DNA of 64,000 nt from Spironucleus salmonicida (Eukaryota; Fornicata; Diplomonadida; Hexamitidae): positions 752,001 through 816,000 of the forward strand of contig CM035323.1 in the NCBI GenBank assembly GCA_000497125.2. Reading direction: 5' to 3'. Below, piece by piece: positions 22,268 through 34,254 of the stretch (positions within the stretch are counted from its first letter, which is position 1; each line of letters begins with the position of its first letter). The notes beneath the pieces were generated by a model that saw only the letters and a list, made by a program, of their open reading frames with translations, was not told where the DNA came from and ran no database searches. Made by a program: the position numbers and the translations under genes.

Positions 22268-22396
22268 CTCGCGCTCGGGATTTGTGATTTCCGCAACTCA
22301 CGCCGACTCGCGCGCTGAGGCGGCGCCGCGCGGCTTCGGGGCGTAAAGGTGGCTTCGGGGGCCCGCACCCGCCGCTCCATCCGGCCCGCTCCACCC

Positions 22397-22409
22397 CATT
22401 ATTATACCC
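22397..22409 (+). promoter_or_regulatory. AT-rich promoter-like box of the membrane-protein gene
   Basis: CATTATTATACCC lies 20 bp upstream of the ATG at 22429, the only AT-rich run in the GC-rich divergent spacer on this side. The left arm has the same box. Promoter role inferred. Confidence 0.35.
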
Positions 22410-22428
22410 CCGCCGCCCGAACTCCAGA

Positions 22429-23220
22429 ATGTACACCGTCGTGCCGCAGGACGGCCGCCACGCCTTCCAGCCCCAGCGCATCCCGGAGTTCGCCAGGCCG
22501 GCCAAGCAGCCGCCCCGCGCCGAGCAGGCCGCCGCCGAGGCCGAGGAGCGCCCCCGCAAGATGTCCCTGCTCGCTGCGCTGCGGGGGGCGGGCACGGCCC
22601 AGATCCAGGCGCGGCAGGTCTTCACCTACGAGGTGCTGAAGGTGCGCTCGGCGGTCGGGCAGGTCTACCGGCTCGCCTTCCTGTCCCCGGCCGTGGTGTT
22701 CCTGGCGCGCCCCTCGCTCTACTTCTTCCTGGGGCTCTACACCCTGCTCGGCGCCGCGGACTGCCTGTGCGCCCTCGAGCTGCTCGGCCTCCAGGCGCGC
22801 GTGGACCGCCTCCGGGGGCTCCGCACGCTCCGGGGCGAGGCGCTGGCCATCGTCCGGGCCGTCCTCGCGCTCGCGGCGGTCGTGCTCGGCCTCGCGGCGC
22901 TGCACCTGCTGAACCGCGACCGCTTCGTGCTCGCGGACCTCCACGCCTACCTCGCCATGGCCCAGGGCTGCCTCGCCGGGGTCGTCGCGCTCGCGTGCGT
23001 CGCCACCTCCAGCGCGGACGCCGACCGCGCCCTGCTCAGCGGGGAGACGCTCTACCGCAACGTGCGGAGCGGCGGCGCGCTCGTGGGCATGGCGGACTTC
23101 CTGCTCGGCGCCGAGTACCAGGCAGACGAGTTCGACCGCATCGTGGAGCGCGGGGCCCTGGGCAGCGTGGAGGCGCGGCTGAACGGCAACATGGTGCTGG
23201 GGGACGAAGGCGCGGAGTGA
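22429..23220 (+). CDS. multi-span membrane protein, unknown
   Basis: 263 aa. The first 70 residues are polar and rich in Pro, Ala, Glu and Arg. Four hydrophobic segments follow: about 83-118 (VFLARPSLYFFLGLYTLLGA), 139-160, 180-200 and a weaker one before the end. The C-terminus (after GETLYRNV) is soluble and acidic. There is no signal peptide, and no Cys clusters or catalytic motif are visible. I do not recognise a family. Expressed divergently from the phosphorylase. It ends 350 bp before the VSP tandem. Confidence 0.7.
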   Translation: MYTVVPQDGRHAFQPQRIPEFARPAKQPPRAEQAAAEAEERPRKMSLLAALRGAGTAQIQARQVFTYEVLKVRSAVGQVYRLAFLSPAVVFLARPSLYFFLGLYTLLGAADCLCALELLGLQARVDRLRGLRTLRGEALAIVRAVLALAAVVLGLAALHLLNRDRFVLADLHAYLAMAQGCLAGVVALACVATSSADADRALLSGETLYRNVRSGGALVGMADFLLGAEYQADEFDRIVERGALGSVEARLNGNMVLGDEGAE

Positions 23221-23571
23221 GCTGGCTTTGGTCCCTGGTCCTTCCCGACTCTCGCGGGTGGGTCGGCCACGCGCCCGAGGGCGCTACTAGGTGCTGAGAT
23301 ACTCCAGCCCACGCTGCCCGGCACCGGCTCCGAAAACTCTGCCCAGCGTCCCCTGCCTCTCCGGAACCGACGGCGCACACTGCGCGGCATGCGAGGTGCG
23401 ACTCCGTGCCGGCCGACTGTGCCCGCGGTGCGAGTGTTAGGAGCATGGGCATGGGTCGAGAAGGCTGGTCCCGTGCCTCGGCAGCGACATGCTCGGGATG
23501 TTGCGGTTCGGCCCTGATACTGGGTTATACTAGAAATGTTTGTTTTTAAATATCGGTATTATCTGTTATAA
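23221..23571. other. GC-rich spacer with possible VSP remnant
   Basis: 351 bp between the membrane-protein gene and the first VSP. In one plus-strand frame a short Cys-rich piece can be read (around 23370-23420: HCAACE, then LCPRCEC) that resembles CXXC units of VSPs, without an intact gene. The last 90 bp repeat upstream of the second VSP gene, as part of the tandem unit. Mirrored at 12439-12789. Confidence 0.35.
23546..23561 (+). promoter_or_regulatory. AT-rich promoter-like box of VSP copy A
   Basis: TTAAATATCGGTATTA, identical to the box at 24447-24462 before the second VSP, while neighbouring bases differ. Conservation and position next to the start support a regulatory role; not proven. 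Confidence 0.4.
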
Positions 23572-24300
23572 ATGCATATTGCCGGCTTTGGAAAAAACGC
23601 ATTCCGGTCTGTATCGTTCCAATACTGCGTCTCAGGATATTTCGAAACAAGAATGGAAGCAGCGGATGGAATCGACTGCACCACGAATAAGGAGTGCCGC
23701 GACGGAGGCTCTGGCTACTGCGACACGACTACCAAGAAGTGCATGCCGTGCGCTGCGGGCTGCAAGGTGTGCACCTCCGCTACGTTTTGCGCAGAGTGCG
23801 ACAGCAAGAAAACGTTGGGCACCACCACCATCACCGGCACCTGCACGAGGACGTGTAGTGCCGTGGTTAATTCGAAGTTCTGCAATGACAGTGTGCTTAC
23901 TGTTTGTACAGCAGCCTCGACATCGGCCTGTACCTGTGGGGAGAAAACTAACTGTGCAAACTGTGCTGTGGACAGCACTAGCTTCTCCTGCAACCAATGC
24001 CTCCCCCACATGACCACTGACTCAACCGGCGACTGCACGCTGTGCGAAAAGGGCTATGAGATGGTCGGAATACTGTGCGTGACAGCCGAGGCGGTTCCCG
24101 TGCCTGACCCCAATCCTAACCCAGAGCCAGAGCCAGAACCCCCTATTCCAGTTCCACCTGCCCCCGTTCCTGACCCATCGGATCCCAGCAACAAACTCTC
24201 GACCGGCGCGACAGTGGGCATCGTGATCGGAGCCCTGGTGGCCGTGGGCGCCATCGGCGGGGGCCTCGCGTTCTACTTCATCAGGAGGTCCAAGAAGTGA
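23572..24300 (+). CDS. VSP-like Cys-rich surface protein, copy A
   Basis: 242 aa, with a conservative start at an internal ATG (23653). It resembles diplomonad variant-specific surface / cysteine-rich membrane proteins: six or more CXXC motifs (CMPC, CKVC, CAEC, CGEKTNCANC, CNQC, CTLC), a Pro-Asn/Pro-Glu stalk (residues about 175-200), [20 protein letters not shown] as a membrane span, and a short basic tail RRSKK in place of the CRGKA tail of Giardia VSPs. A signal peptide is not seen at either start, so surface export is in doubt; it may be an incomplete gene or donor copy. TGA stop. Confidence 0.8.
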   Translation: MHIAGFGKNAFRSVSFQYCVSGYFETRMEAADGIDCTTNKECRDGGSGYCDTTTKKCMPCAAGCKVCTSATFCAECDSKKTLGTTTITGTCTRTCSAVVNSKFCNDSVLTVCTAASTSACTCGEKTNCANCAVDSTSFSCNQCLPHMTTDSTGDCTLCEKGYEMVGILCVTAEAVPVPDPNPNPEPEPEPPIPVPPAPVPDPSDPSNKLSTGATVGIVIGALVAVGAIGGGLAFYFIRRSKK

Positions 24301-24446
24301 TCGATTGTTTTCAGTTGAGCTCGCCCTCGGGCATGGAAAGAGCACCCCTACACTCGCTGGCCCTGCAACGTGGGCTTAGGAGCAGCGACATGTTCGGGAT
24401 GTTGCGGTACTTCCCATATACTAAATTATACTAGAAACTTTTGATC

Positions 24447-24462
24447 TTAAATATCGGTATTA
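24447..24462 (+). promoter_or_regulatory. AT-rich promoter-like box of VSP copy B
   Basis: Same 16-base box as upstream of copy A, at the same distance from the ATG-containing leader. Role inferred from conservation. Confidence 0.4.
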
Positions 24463-24553
24463 CCACCTATAATGCATACTGTCGGCTTTGGAAAAAACAC
24501 ATTCCGGTCTGTATCGTTCCAATACTGCGTCTCAGGATATTTCCAAAATAAGA

Positions 24554-25258
24554 ATGCAAACAGTGGATGGAATCGACTGTACCACGAACAAGCAGTGCCG
24601 CGACGGAGGCTCTGGCTACTGCGATGCATCCACCAAGAAGTGCATGCCGTGCTCTGAGGGCTGCAAGGTGTGCACCTCCGCTACCTTCTGCGCAGCCTGT
24701 GATGCTGGAAGTGGTGCTGGCTTGACCACACTCAACGGGCAGTGTGCAACGGAGTGTAAGCAGTAGGTGGTCAACAAGGTGTGTCAGGATGGTGTTAGCG
24801 GCTTCTGCTCCGCGGACTCCCCGATCCCGTGCTACTGCGATGAGGCCTCCAACTGCGCTGCGTGCGACTAGGTGAATAACAACTGGTCATGCTATGCGTG
24901 CTTTAAGAACATGACCAAGGACGGGAAAGGGCTATGCTCACTGTGCCAGCCTGGCTTCGAGAAGGTCGGGGTCCTGTGTCTCGCGGTGGAAGTGGACCCC
25001 AATCCCAATCCGGACCCAAATCCGCCTGGTCCGGTTCCCGTGCCTGACCCCAATCCTAACCCAGAGCCAGCGCCAGAACCCCCTATTCCAGTTCCACCTA
25101 CCCCCGTGCCTGGCCCATCAGACCCATCTGACCCTGCAGATCCCAGCAACAAACTCTCGACCGGCGCGACAGTGGGCATCGTGATCGGAGCCCTGGTGGC
25201 CGTGGGCGCCATAGGCGGGGGCCTCGCGTTCTACTTCATCAGGAGGTCCAAGAAGTGA
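24554..25258 (+). CDS. VSP-like Cys-rich surface protein, copy B
   Basis: 234 aa from ATG 24554. Two in-frame TAG codons are Gln. The CXXC series continues (CMPC, CKVC, CAAC, CAACD, CYAC, CSLC), then a longer Pro-rich stalk and the same membrane span and RRSKK tail as copy A. The leader upstream of the ATG is nearly the same DNA as in copy A but one base longer, so the leader is in another frame; only the frame from 24554 is shared by both copies. This suggests that either 23653/24554 are the true starts or one leader is broken. No signal peptide seen. Confidence 0.78.
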
Positions 25259-25391
25259 TCGATTGTTTTCAGTTGAGCTCGCCCTCGGGGAATCGAAAGA
25301 GCACCCCTACACTCGCTGGCCCTGCTGCGCGCAGTTCCGTCCCAGCCCAGGGCCGACGCCCGAAGGCAGGCGTAAACGTAATACTCGCCAC

Positions 25392-26495
25392 TCACTTCTT
25401 GCCCTTCTTGCCTTTCTTCTTCCCGCTCTTGACCTCCACGTACAGCGCGCGCTTGGGGATCTTCGCGAACTTGGCCCCGAACTGGTCCAGGGCCCGCGAG
25501 ACGTAGTCCCCTTGGTCGTGGATGTCCGTGAGGATGCCGGCGGGCCGCGTCCGCAGCACCCCGTCGTACTCGAGCAGCTCGGTCGCCGCCTCGGACAGCC
25601 GCTGGCACTCGGCGACGGCCAGCTGGCACTGGTTGGTGTAGACGTGGCTCTCGCCGACGGAGCGCCGGAACTGGGCACCCAGGCGCCGGAACTCCTCGTT
25701 CAGCGCCAGGACGTGCTGCTTGGTCTTGCGGTTGTCCATCTGGTCCGGGAAGTCGAACCGGAGCTGGCCCTCGGGGACCTCCGCCCTCGTCAGCCCGACG
25801 AAGCCCAGGCGCTCGATCTCGGCCTGGCTCACGGTGTCGACGATATCGAACCGGCCCTCCGTCTGCTGCTCGAAGCGCGGGTTGTCCAGACGCATGGTCT
25901 CGGGCTGGACGACGACCAGGTTCTCCTTCTGGTACGCCATCCGCTGCTCCCCGTACTTCACGCTCAGGCCGCTCTGCAGCCCCCGCAGCGCGCACACCGC
26001 CACGTCGTAGCTCGCCATCGTGCTGATCGCGCTGGACGCGCCCTCGGCCGAGAGGGCCAGCGTCTCCGCCTGCCGGAAGAACCGGAGCGCCAGGCCGAAC
26101 TTGTGCAGCGAGAAGTACAGGAAGCCGATGTAGAAGCGCGGGACGGCGCGGTCGGCGGTCTGCAGGTTCTGGGAGATGTCGATCGCGTCGATGAGCGAGA
26201 CCATGGCGAGCTGGAGGAACTTCGCGGGGTCCGGGGTGAGCTCCGCGTACGCGTCGTACTGCACCATGAGGAACAGCAGGTAGCCGTTCATCGTGTGGAA
26301 GTAGCACTTGTAGTAGTCGAAGAGCGCGTCCCGCTCCTGAAACAGCGCGTAGGCCTCGTAGAGGCGCGTGCGGGCCTCCTGGAAGCTCCTCTGCTGGAAG
26401 TAGTAATGGGTCTGATCCAGCAATTTATTTATCTCCGCCGAGCAGGAAGCCGGGGGGAGCAGCGGCGGCAGCAAAAGTGTAGGCTGGAATGACAT
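25392..26495 (-). CDS. TPR-like helical protein with Lys-rich tail
   Basis: 367 aa. It begins with a Pro/Leu-rich stretch (SFQPTLLLPPLLPPA), then helical hairpins about 34 residues apart (for example AEINKLLDQTHYYFQQRSFQ and FYIGFLYFSLHKFGLALRFF) that look like TPR-type repeats, a helical second half, and a tail of Gly-Lys-Lys repeats. No membrane span or catalytic motif. I cannot name a family. It shares a 20-bp divergent promoter with the USP. Differs from the left copy by one GKK unit, a typical replication-slippage difference. Confidence 0.8.
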   Translation of the reverse strand: MSFQPTLLLPPLLPPASCSAEINKLLDQTHYYFQQRSFQEARTRLYEAYALFQERDALFDYYKCYFHTMNGYLLFLMVQYDAYAELTPDPAKFLQLAMVSLIDAIDISQNLQTADRAVPRFYIGFLYFSLHKFGLALRFFRQAETLALSAEGASSAISTMASYDVAVCALRGLQSGLSVKYGEQRMAYQKENLVVVQPETMRLDNPRFEQQTEGRFDIVDTVSQAEIERLGFVGLTRAEVPEGQLRFDFPDQMDNRKTKQHVLALNEEFRRLGAQFRRSVGESHVYTNQCQLAVAECQRLSEAATELLEYDGVLRTRPAGILTDIHDQGDYVSRALDQFGAKFAKIPKRALYVEVKSGKKKGKKGKK

Positions 26496-26515
26496 TTTTG
26501 CAGAAATTTAAATAA
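26496..26515. promoter_or_regulatory. 20-bp divergent intergenic promoter
   Basis: TTTTGCAGAAATTTAAATAA is all that lies between the two ATGs of the divergent TPR-like (26495) and USP (26516) genes. It is AT-rich in GC-rich DNA and identical in the left arm. Such a short shared promoter leaves nearly no 5' UTR. Confidence 0.5.
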
Positions 26516-28384
<1,869 letters not shown>

Positions 28385-28422
28385 TTATTATATTGTCACT
28401 GTATATCCGGCCCAGCCTCAAA

Positions 28423-30618
28423 ATGTACCACAAGTCCCAGCGCTCATTCGCGCTGCCGAAGGACTACAGCCCCCAGTACCAGTACCAGGTATCCCGCGAC
28501 GGCCTCGTCTACCAGCTCTCGGACACCCAGATCTCGGTCGACGGCAGGCGCCTCCCCCTCCAGATCAAGCAGGTCGTCCAACAATTCCTCACGTTCCAGT
28601 TCTTCACCATAGCCACGGGCTTCCTCGGTACCGAAATATTCACCCAGTCCACCCACCACTCGTCCTACGAGGTCAAGGGAGTGACCACCATCCACTTCGC
28701 CAACGAGCTGCTGTACCTTGGGACCAGCACTGGGCAGCTCTTCACGTACTCTATCGACTCGGACCAGGTCGCTTTCTCCGAGCAGTTCGACTCCGCGATC
28801 GTCCAGATCAACTCGTCCAAGCACCAAATCATCGTCTCCACGCTCACGAAGCTTTTGCTCCTCCCCGATGTCCAGATAGGCACCAAACTCCGCAAAAATA
28901 CGTTCCACGGTGGCTGCTTCTTCAGGAACAAAATATACGCATGCAGGCCCTCGTGCAAGATTTTTTCCTTCTCAGTCGAGGACAGCGTCATCGACCAGAC
29001 ACTCTCGCTCAAGGACGCGGTTCAGCTCGAAACGGTAATGCAAAAACATCCAGAGATGCAGAAGGACCTCGGAGTTTTGTTCAGCAGAGAGGGCTTCATT
29101 CTCTCGGTCACGACCGCCCAGATCTTCGTCATCGACGTAGAAAGAGTATGCGTGATCGAGTGGATCGCACTTCCAACTGGTGCTAAAATTTGTGAAAATG
29201 GTGTCTGTTGGGAACAAAATGGTTCTGTAACATTATTACAAATTATTGACGGCGATGAACCGGTTGTTTCTCCAGAAACACCTTAAATTTAAATATAAAG
29301 CGAAAAATAAATATCAAATATAAATTCTCCAGTTCCACATAAGATATTGACCCCAGACCCTTTACCTTTCTAAAGTTTTACTTATCACCCTTTCAATTCT
29401 TTTAAAATTTTACCAAATTCTCCACCAATCATCACCCCGAAAATTTTCACTTCTCTTTAGTTTTCGATCCCTAAAATTGTTTAGAAACCTAAACTTTTGC
29501 TTCCTTTCTTTCCATTTTTGCATCAGGAAACTGTTTAAGACTAAGGTATTGTAGCTGCAGCGCAAGCTTTTCACGTTCTCGGTGCATTGCCTGATTTTCA
29601 TGAAATTACATTAAATATTGATAACCTAAACTATGGAGGATGTTCAAGTACACGAGATGCTATTTCTAGTTTCTTTGCTCACCACTTTGAAATTGTTAAG
29701 ACCCTTATTTTTGAGGAGTGTGGCGATGAATTTCTCTGCTCTAACTTCTAGTAGATGATAAAGTGTTTATTTTATAAATTTGTTTCTGGGATTGAGTAAC
29801 TAGAATTGTAATCGTATTTAGAAAAGTTTGAATACCTTTTTGATGATTTTTCAATCTGCTATTTAGAGTTTAAATTTGGAATTGAAATTAATTAAAAACC
29901 TAGGAATTCTGTTAATCAAAACGAGCAAACTGAATTTATCAAGTACATGAAGAATGCATAAGCTTATATCAACGAACTTTCTCTAGATGATAATGACTTA
30001 AAAAACTATTTGTTGGATCAAAAATCAGACGTACTATATTAAAAAATTGGTTTATTTATCCGCAAAATCAAAGATATTTTTGGTTAAAATTACAAACTTT
30101 ACATTAAAAAATTACGGGTTTCAAATTAAAATCAATTTTTCACTTCATTATTAACAACTGATATAATATTGAAATTCATCTAAAAATGCGATTTGGCCAA
30201 AAAATCAAATTTAGAACTGAATTTTTCGGAAGATTCTATCTAACACTTAAAAAGGTATTTAGATGCAAATTTTTACGCAAAACTTGAAAATTACAAAACT
30301 TCTGAAAATACTTTGCTAATCGCACTTAAAAATGCAAATCAAATTCAAATTTTTGCTCCCGAAATGGCAGATTTGGGAATGTTAATAGACGTAAAAAGCT
30401 GTGAAAAATACGATAAACTTGAAGCTTTCAAAAAGCTGCTGAAATCGTGCAGAGCGCAGGACGTTGTGGAATGTTTTCAGGAGGAAATGCATACGAAAGA
30501 GTATCTCACTGCATGCATTGGGTGCGTTGATAGCAGCTTGCTGATTGAACGCTTTGCGAAGGTAGACGGGCTTCTTGGCGTAAAGGAATTCAGGGAGCTT
30601 ATGGAGTTTGCGATTTGA
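28423..30618 (+). CDS. beta-propeller / alpha-solenoid protein, AT/GC mosaic
   Basis: 731 aa. N-terminal 260 residues have the strand-rich rhythm of a propeller (for instance ELLYLGTSTGQLFTYSID); the C-terminal half is alpha-helical and Cys/Leu-rich. This layout is common in vesicle-tethering and coat proteins (HOPS/CORVET, HPS-type), but no subunit can be named. At 29190 the DNA changes from GC-rich to AT-rich inside the gene with no frame break; after that many TAA codons encode Gln and TGA ends it. ATG at 28423 follows a TCAAAATG context; an in-frame ATG at 28381 is possible but overlaps the USP stop. The left arm has a truncated copy. Confidence 0.75.
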
Positions 30619-31160
30619 GGAGCGATTTTGTTTTATATTAGTTATAATGAGTAAAAAATATCGGTAATATGAAATGAATACTTATATATATAAAACAATG
30701 TTTTATATTATTTTAAAAGAGAGAATTTAATACATCATTATGATTAGTTTTATAGCGTTATAATAATGAAAATATGATTTAATAGGCTTCTGCGAGTTAA
30801 TTGAATAAATCGTTGTCGAGACTGTTTAGTGGTAATAGTTAAGATGGATGAAGAAAAGTGATAAAGTCAGATAGTAAAAATTCTTGAGAACTTTTTAAAA
30901 ATAATTTTTATCCTAAAATCTGTACAAATTTCTTTCTAGTTATGTGCTTTTTAAGATGAATTTTAACGTTTCATTAAAAATATTATAGCAAAGTTTTATT
31001 ATTTAGTGTCATTCTGCAGACTAAATTAGGTTAATAATATAGATACTCAAATTATATGCTTTATAGTTTAATAATTAATTTAATGCAAATAACTATTTTC
31101 TGCAATTAACATAAAAATACTAATAAAGACTATAAATACTAATTAACACAACACCAGATT
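30619..31160. other. AT-rich intergenic 542 bp, no firm gene
   Basis: AT-rich. Two overlapping plus-strand frames are open for over 100 codons with TAA/TAG as Gln (one begins near 30853, one after a TGA near 30866), which is possible by chance at this composition. Neither resembles a known family. Nothing else seen. Confidence 0.3.
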
Positions 31161-32759
31161 TCATTGGTTAGAATTTTCTGAATCTGAACTATATGTGTAA
31201 GTTTGATGCATTTTGCGATTTGTAGATCCTATTTATTTAATATTTAAAGGTTTTAACTTAAAACTATTTTCAGTTATCTCTGATGATTGATCAGTTGACT
31301 CAAACGAAGAAACATATTGCTATATAGACACTACCTATTGGGCTTCCATAGACTCACTATAACTCTCTTATTTAAGTTTAGTTGTAAGTTTGAATTATTA
31401 TTTAGATAAACTATTAGCAGAATTTTAATAAATCTTCTTTAGTTAAGAGGGGTCTATAGAAATCAAATTATTAAAATTTTCAAATTATTATTCTTAAAAT
31501 TATAATGCACCATAGTTTGAATTTTCATTAATAGAAAGGTATTTTTGGTCTAAAGCAGAAAAATCATCAATAAAAGTGAATTATGACTCTGTGTTACAGC
31601 TCGATAATTTATTTGCGCTCGTCTCTGAACTATTATTTACTAAAAAAACTGGCTTAATTACTTCATTTTAACTTTGTTCAAAACTAACCTCTGCTTAAGG
31701 ATAAAGGTATGCTAAAAGTCTATTGATATCATCTTCATGAAATATTTACTATACTGCAATCGAATTTTCCGCTACTTCTTAGTCTACAGATTTCTATTTC
31801 TCAATAAACTTTATTTCTTTTCGCTTTAGATGATTATTATTCTGATATATATTACTAGGTAGATAATGAGCTTTTGCTTCATATAACATAGACTCTATTC
31901 TTTAAAAAAATACAAATCTCAAAACAAACACTTATAATTTACTAGAAAGTTTAGAAATAAGTACTAATCTGTATTAGTGCAATATATAATAAATAAAAAT
32001 ACATCCTATAAAAACGGATAGAACCGTCCAAATTGTTCGATAATGTGGTGCAACTATATCATTAAATATATATTAATATTAATCGTTTAAAATAAGAGTC
32101 TATTAAATTAGTATAGATCTCTCCACACTAAACTTTAGTTAAAGAAAATTATGTGTAGGTGAAAATGGTGTAATTGGATATGTATGAATGCTTCCGTTTT
32201 AATATTAAAGCTTGATTTAAGCTTCTTCAATAACAATAAAACGATTAAAAATATCTAATAACTAAACATCAATTAGCGCATAACGAGAAAAGTAAGTCCT
32301 ACTAATATTAATAAGCAGAGCTTTCGGATATCTTTCACTATTAATTCTATCTATGAGAATAAACTTATATATTTTAAAATATGAATTTAATATATTCCCT
32401 GCTATTGAAACATCAAAATTCGTAACTCGTGGAGATTCATTATATAAACACGTATAAAGACAGACTGTTTATTTATCCTTAAAAAGATAAAGTTAAAATG
32501 ATGATTTCAACTTAAAATCGAGGCAAGTACTATCTGAATTAACTATGTTCATATAATTGTCATAGTTTCCATTCAAAATAGATACTTAATTAGACTGTAA
32601 AGAAACATCATCTATGGAAAATTTAACTTATGCTATCAACTCTTCTGACGTAAACTCAGTTACTTTTTCTAAACATAATTCTAGTGGTCTATTTATAACA
32701 ATACTTTATGGTACTAAAAAATTATTTAACGATATTTAAATAGTTACGAATAAACTCAT
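31161..32759 (-). CDS. single-pass membrane protein, unknown, 532 aa
   Basis: One frame to TGA with many TAA/TAG. A luminal or extracellular N-terminal half of about 245 residues with beta-like alternation is followed by one membrane span (IWTVLSVFIGCIFIYYILHQ, about 250-270) and a long Ser/Asn/Gln-rich tail. The first 15 residues are hydrophobic enough for a signal (MSLFVTIQISLNNFLVP). It looks like a type I receptor-like or adhesion-like protein; no domain recognised. Confidence 0.7.
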
Positions 32760-32861
32760 TTTCACAAGTATATACTTATATGTTATAATTTTACATATAT
32801 TTAACAAAAAATTGATATAATCAATATTATATCATATATTATATAATAATATTTTTATTAA

Positions 32862-33491
32862 ATGAAAATTGCGATTCCCAACGAATCTTTCTCAGGATAT
32901 GATCTACAAACACCAGCTAATGGTATATATAGATAATTTCCTTAAACAACGGTGACACATTAAATACAGCCTAAACTTCCACCAAAAATAAATACAAAAC
33001 CCCGTTCTAATAATCCGTTTTCAAGATAAAACCGTTAGCTAATTACCATAGACGACGTAGCACATTTTGCAATAAAGTAAGGAGCTTAATTTACTGATTT
33101 TATGACAGCTGCTATGGCACTAGTTTTTGCTGTCTTTTCTATTTGCTCTCTTATAAACCTACTATACACACTTTTCAAAGCATTCTCCGACCCAGATCAT
33201 TTTGTTTTAGGTTTTTCAAGCTAATAAAAAGTATTATCATCCTTTTTCTACGTTCTTATTGCTACAGAACTCCTGCATTCTTCTATGCTTCATTTTGATT
33301 AAAATTAACACTACGCCTCTGGAATGGTTTTTGTAGCTGTTACAGCGGTAGCCCGTAAAATAATTATTCTTGACTATAAACACGCGTCATTTAAGAAAAT
33401 AGCTGCAATGTCCGCCATTGTATCTTCCTTAGGAGTTATTTGTTTTGTTTTGCATAAAGTAGTTTTGAAAAAAAAAGTAAAGAAACACTGA
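32862..33491 (+). CDS. PsiE-like membrane protein
   Basis: 209 aa with a polar N-terminal 70 residues and four hydrophobic spans. The core matches the bacterial phosphate-starvation-inducible PsiE family: YVLIATELLHSSMLHF, then ASGMVFVAVTAVARKIIILD with the characteristic Ala-Arg-Lys-Ile-Ile before Asp. The end is Lys-rich. PsiE is known from bacteria and archaea, so transfer from a prokaryote is likely; function in this host is unknown. In-frame TAA/TAG as Gln shows it has adapted to the host code. Confidence 0.72.
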
Positions 33492-33741
33492 AACCGAGGT
33501 GATTATTTGGATGTTTAGAATTAATTGGTTTATCCTAGTTTAACAAGTCTTGTATATTTATACATAATTAAGTAATTTATTCTAAGTTTAATAACGACTT
33601 CTCTCTCAGATGTTAATTTCTTTTGGAGTAAGTGAATTATGGGTGTAAAAATATTATATTATAAATATTGTTGTTTATTGCTTTAAAATTTTTTAATTTG
33701 AAATAAAATTTGCTATATTTTATCTGGATACCTATAACTTT

Positions 33742-34254
33742 TCACTCTCCTAAGATTTCATTTAGTCTGGCCATTAGTACACCAAAAGTATCATGATTTA
33801 AATGATCCTCGCCAACAATTTCTTCTACAATATCTACTAATTTTTCCATCCCAATTCTGTCTTAGTATTCTAATTTTGCACAAATAACAAGAAATTCCTT
33901 CTTATCGATTCGTCCACTGCAGTCTAAATCTGCTGCATAAAATAACATATCCTCACGCGACATTTCTGGATCATTGTGTACAACTGCTACTATAAGAAAT
34001 CGTTTGAATTCATTAAAATCTAGTTAGCCATTAAAATCAGCATCTACTAGATAGATGAATGTTTTAATCTAGTCTTCTGACCATTTAATATCCATTTTTG
34101 CAAATCCTGTAGTAGCCTCTTATAATGAAATCTATTTATCATGATCTACATCTAGAGAATTAAAAATTTCTTTTGCATTATTAATAATTGTAGGTGATAC
34201 TTAGTTTGGTTATAAAATAGTTGGTTCTGGTTAGGTTTAACCACCGCAACCCAT
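33742..34254 (-). CDS. EF-hand calcium-binding protein with lipidation signal
   Basis: 170 aa. The N-terminus MGCGG suits N-myristoylation at Gly2 and palmitoylation at Cys3, so it probably sits on a membrane. Three EF-hand loops are clear: DVDHDKQISLQE (near residue 35), DADFNGQLDFNE (near 72) and DLDCSGRIDKKE (near 112); a fourth is weak. A calmodulin/calcineurin-B-like calcium sensor or small centrin-like protein. Four Gln in the N-terminal leader are TAA/TAG; TGA ends it. The ATG follows CTTCAA. Confidence 0.88.

Larger units (their letters stand above)
23481..24366 (+). repeat. tandem VSP unit, copy A
   Basis: Begins GCAGCGACATG, includes an AT-rich promoter-like box and the first VSP-like gene, and ends CTGGCCCTGC. 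It repeats at 24382-25325 with strong conservation at both ends and in the anchor region, and divergence in the CXXC region. Confidence 0.75.
24382..25325 (+). repeat. tandem VSP unit, copy B
   Basis: Second unit of the VSP tandem; see copy A at 23481. Stalk is longer and the CXXC region has diverged. This unit's counterpart is missing from the left arm. Confidence 0.75.

Noticed and set aside
30846-31395. Overlapping open frames in the gap after 30618
   Set aside because: Low complexity, two frames equally open, one runs antisense into the next gene; chance opening is likely when TGA is the only stop.
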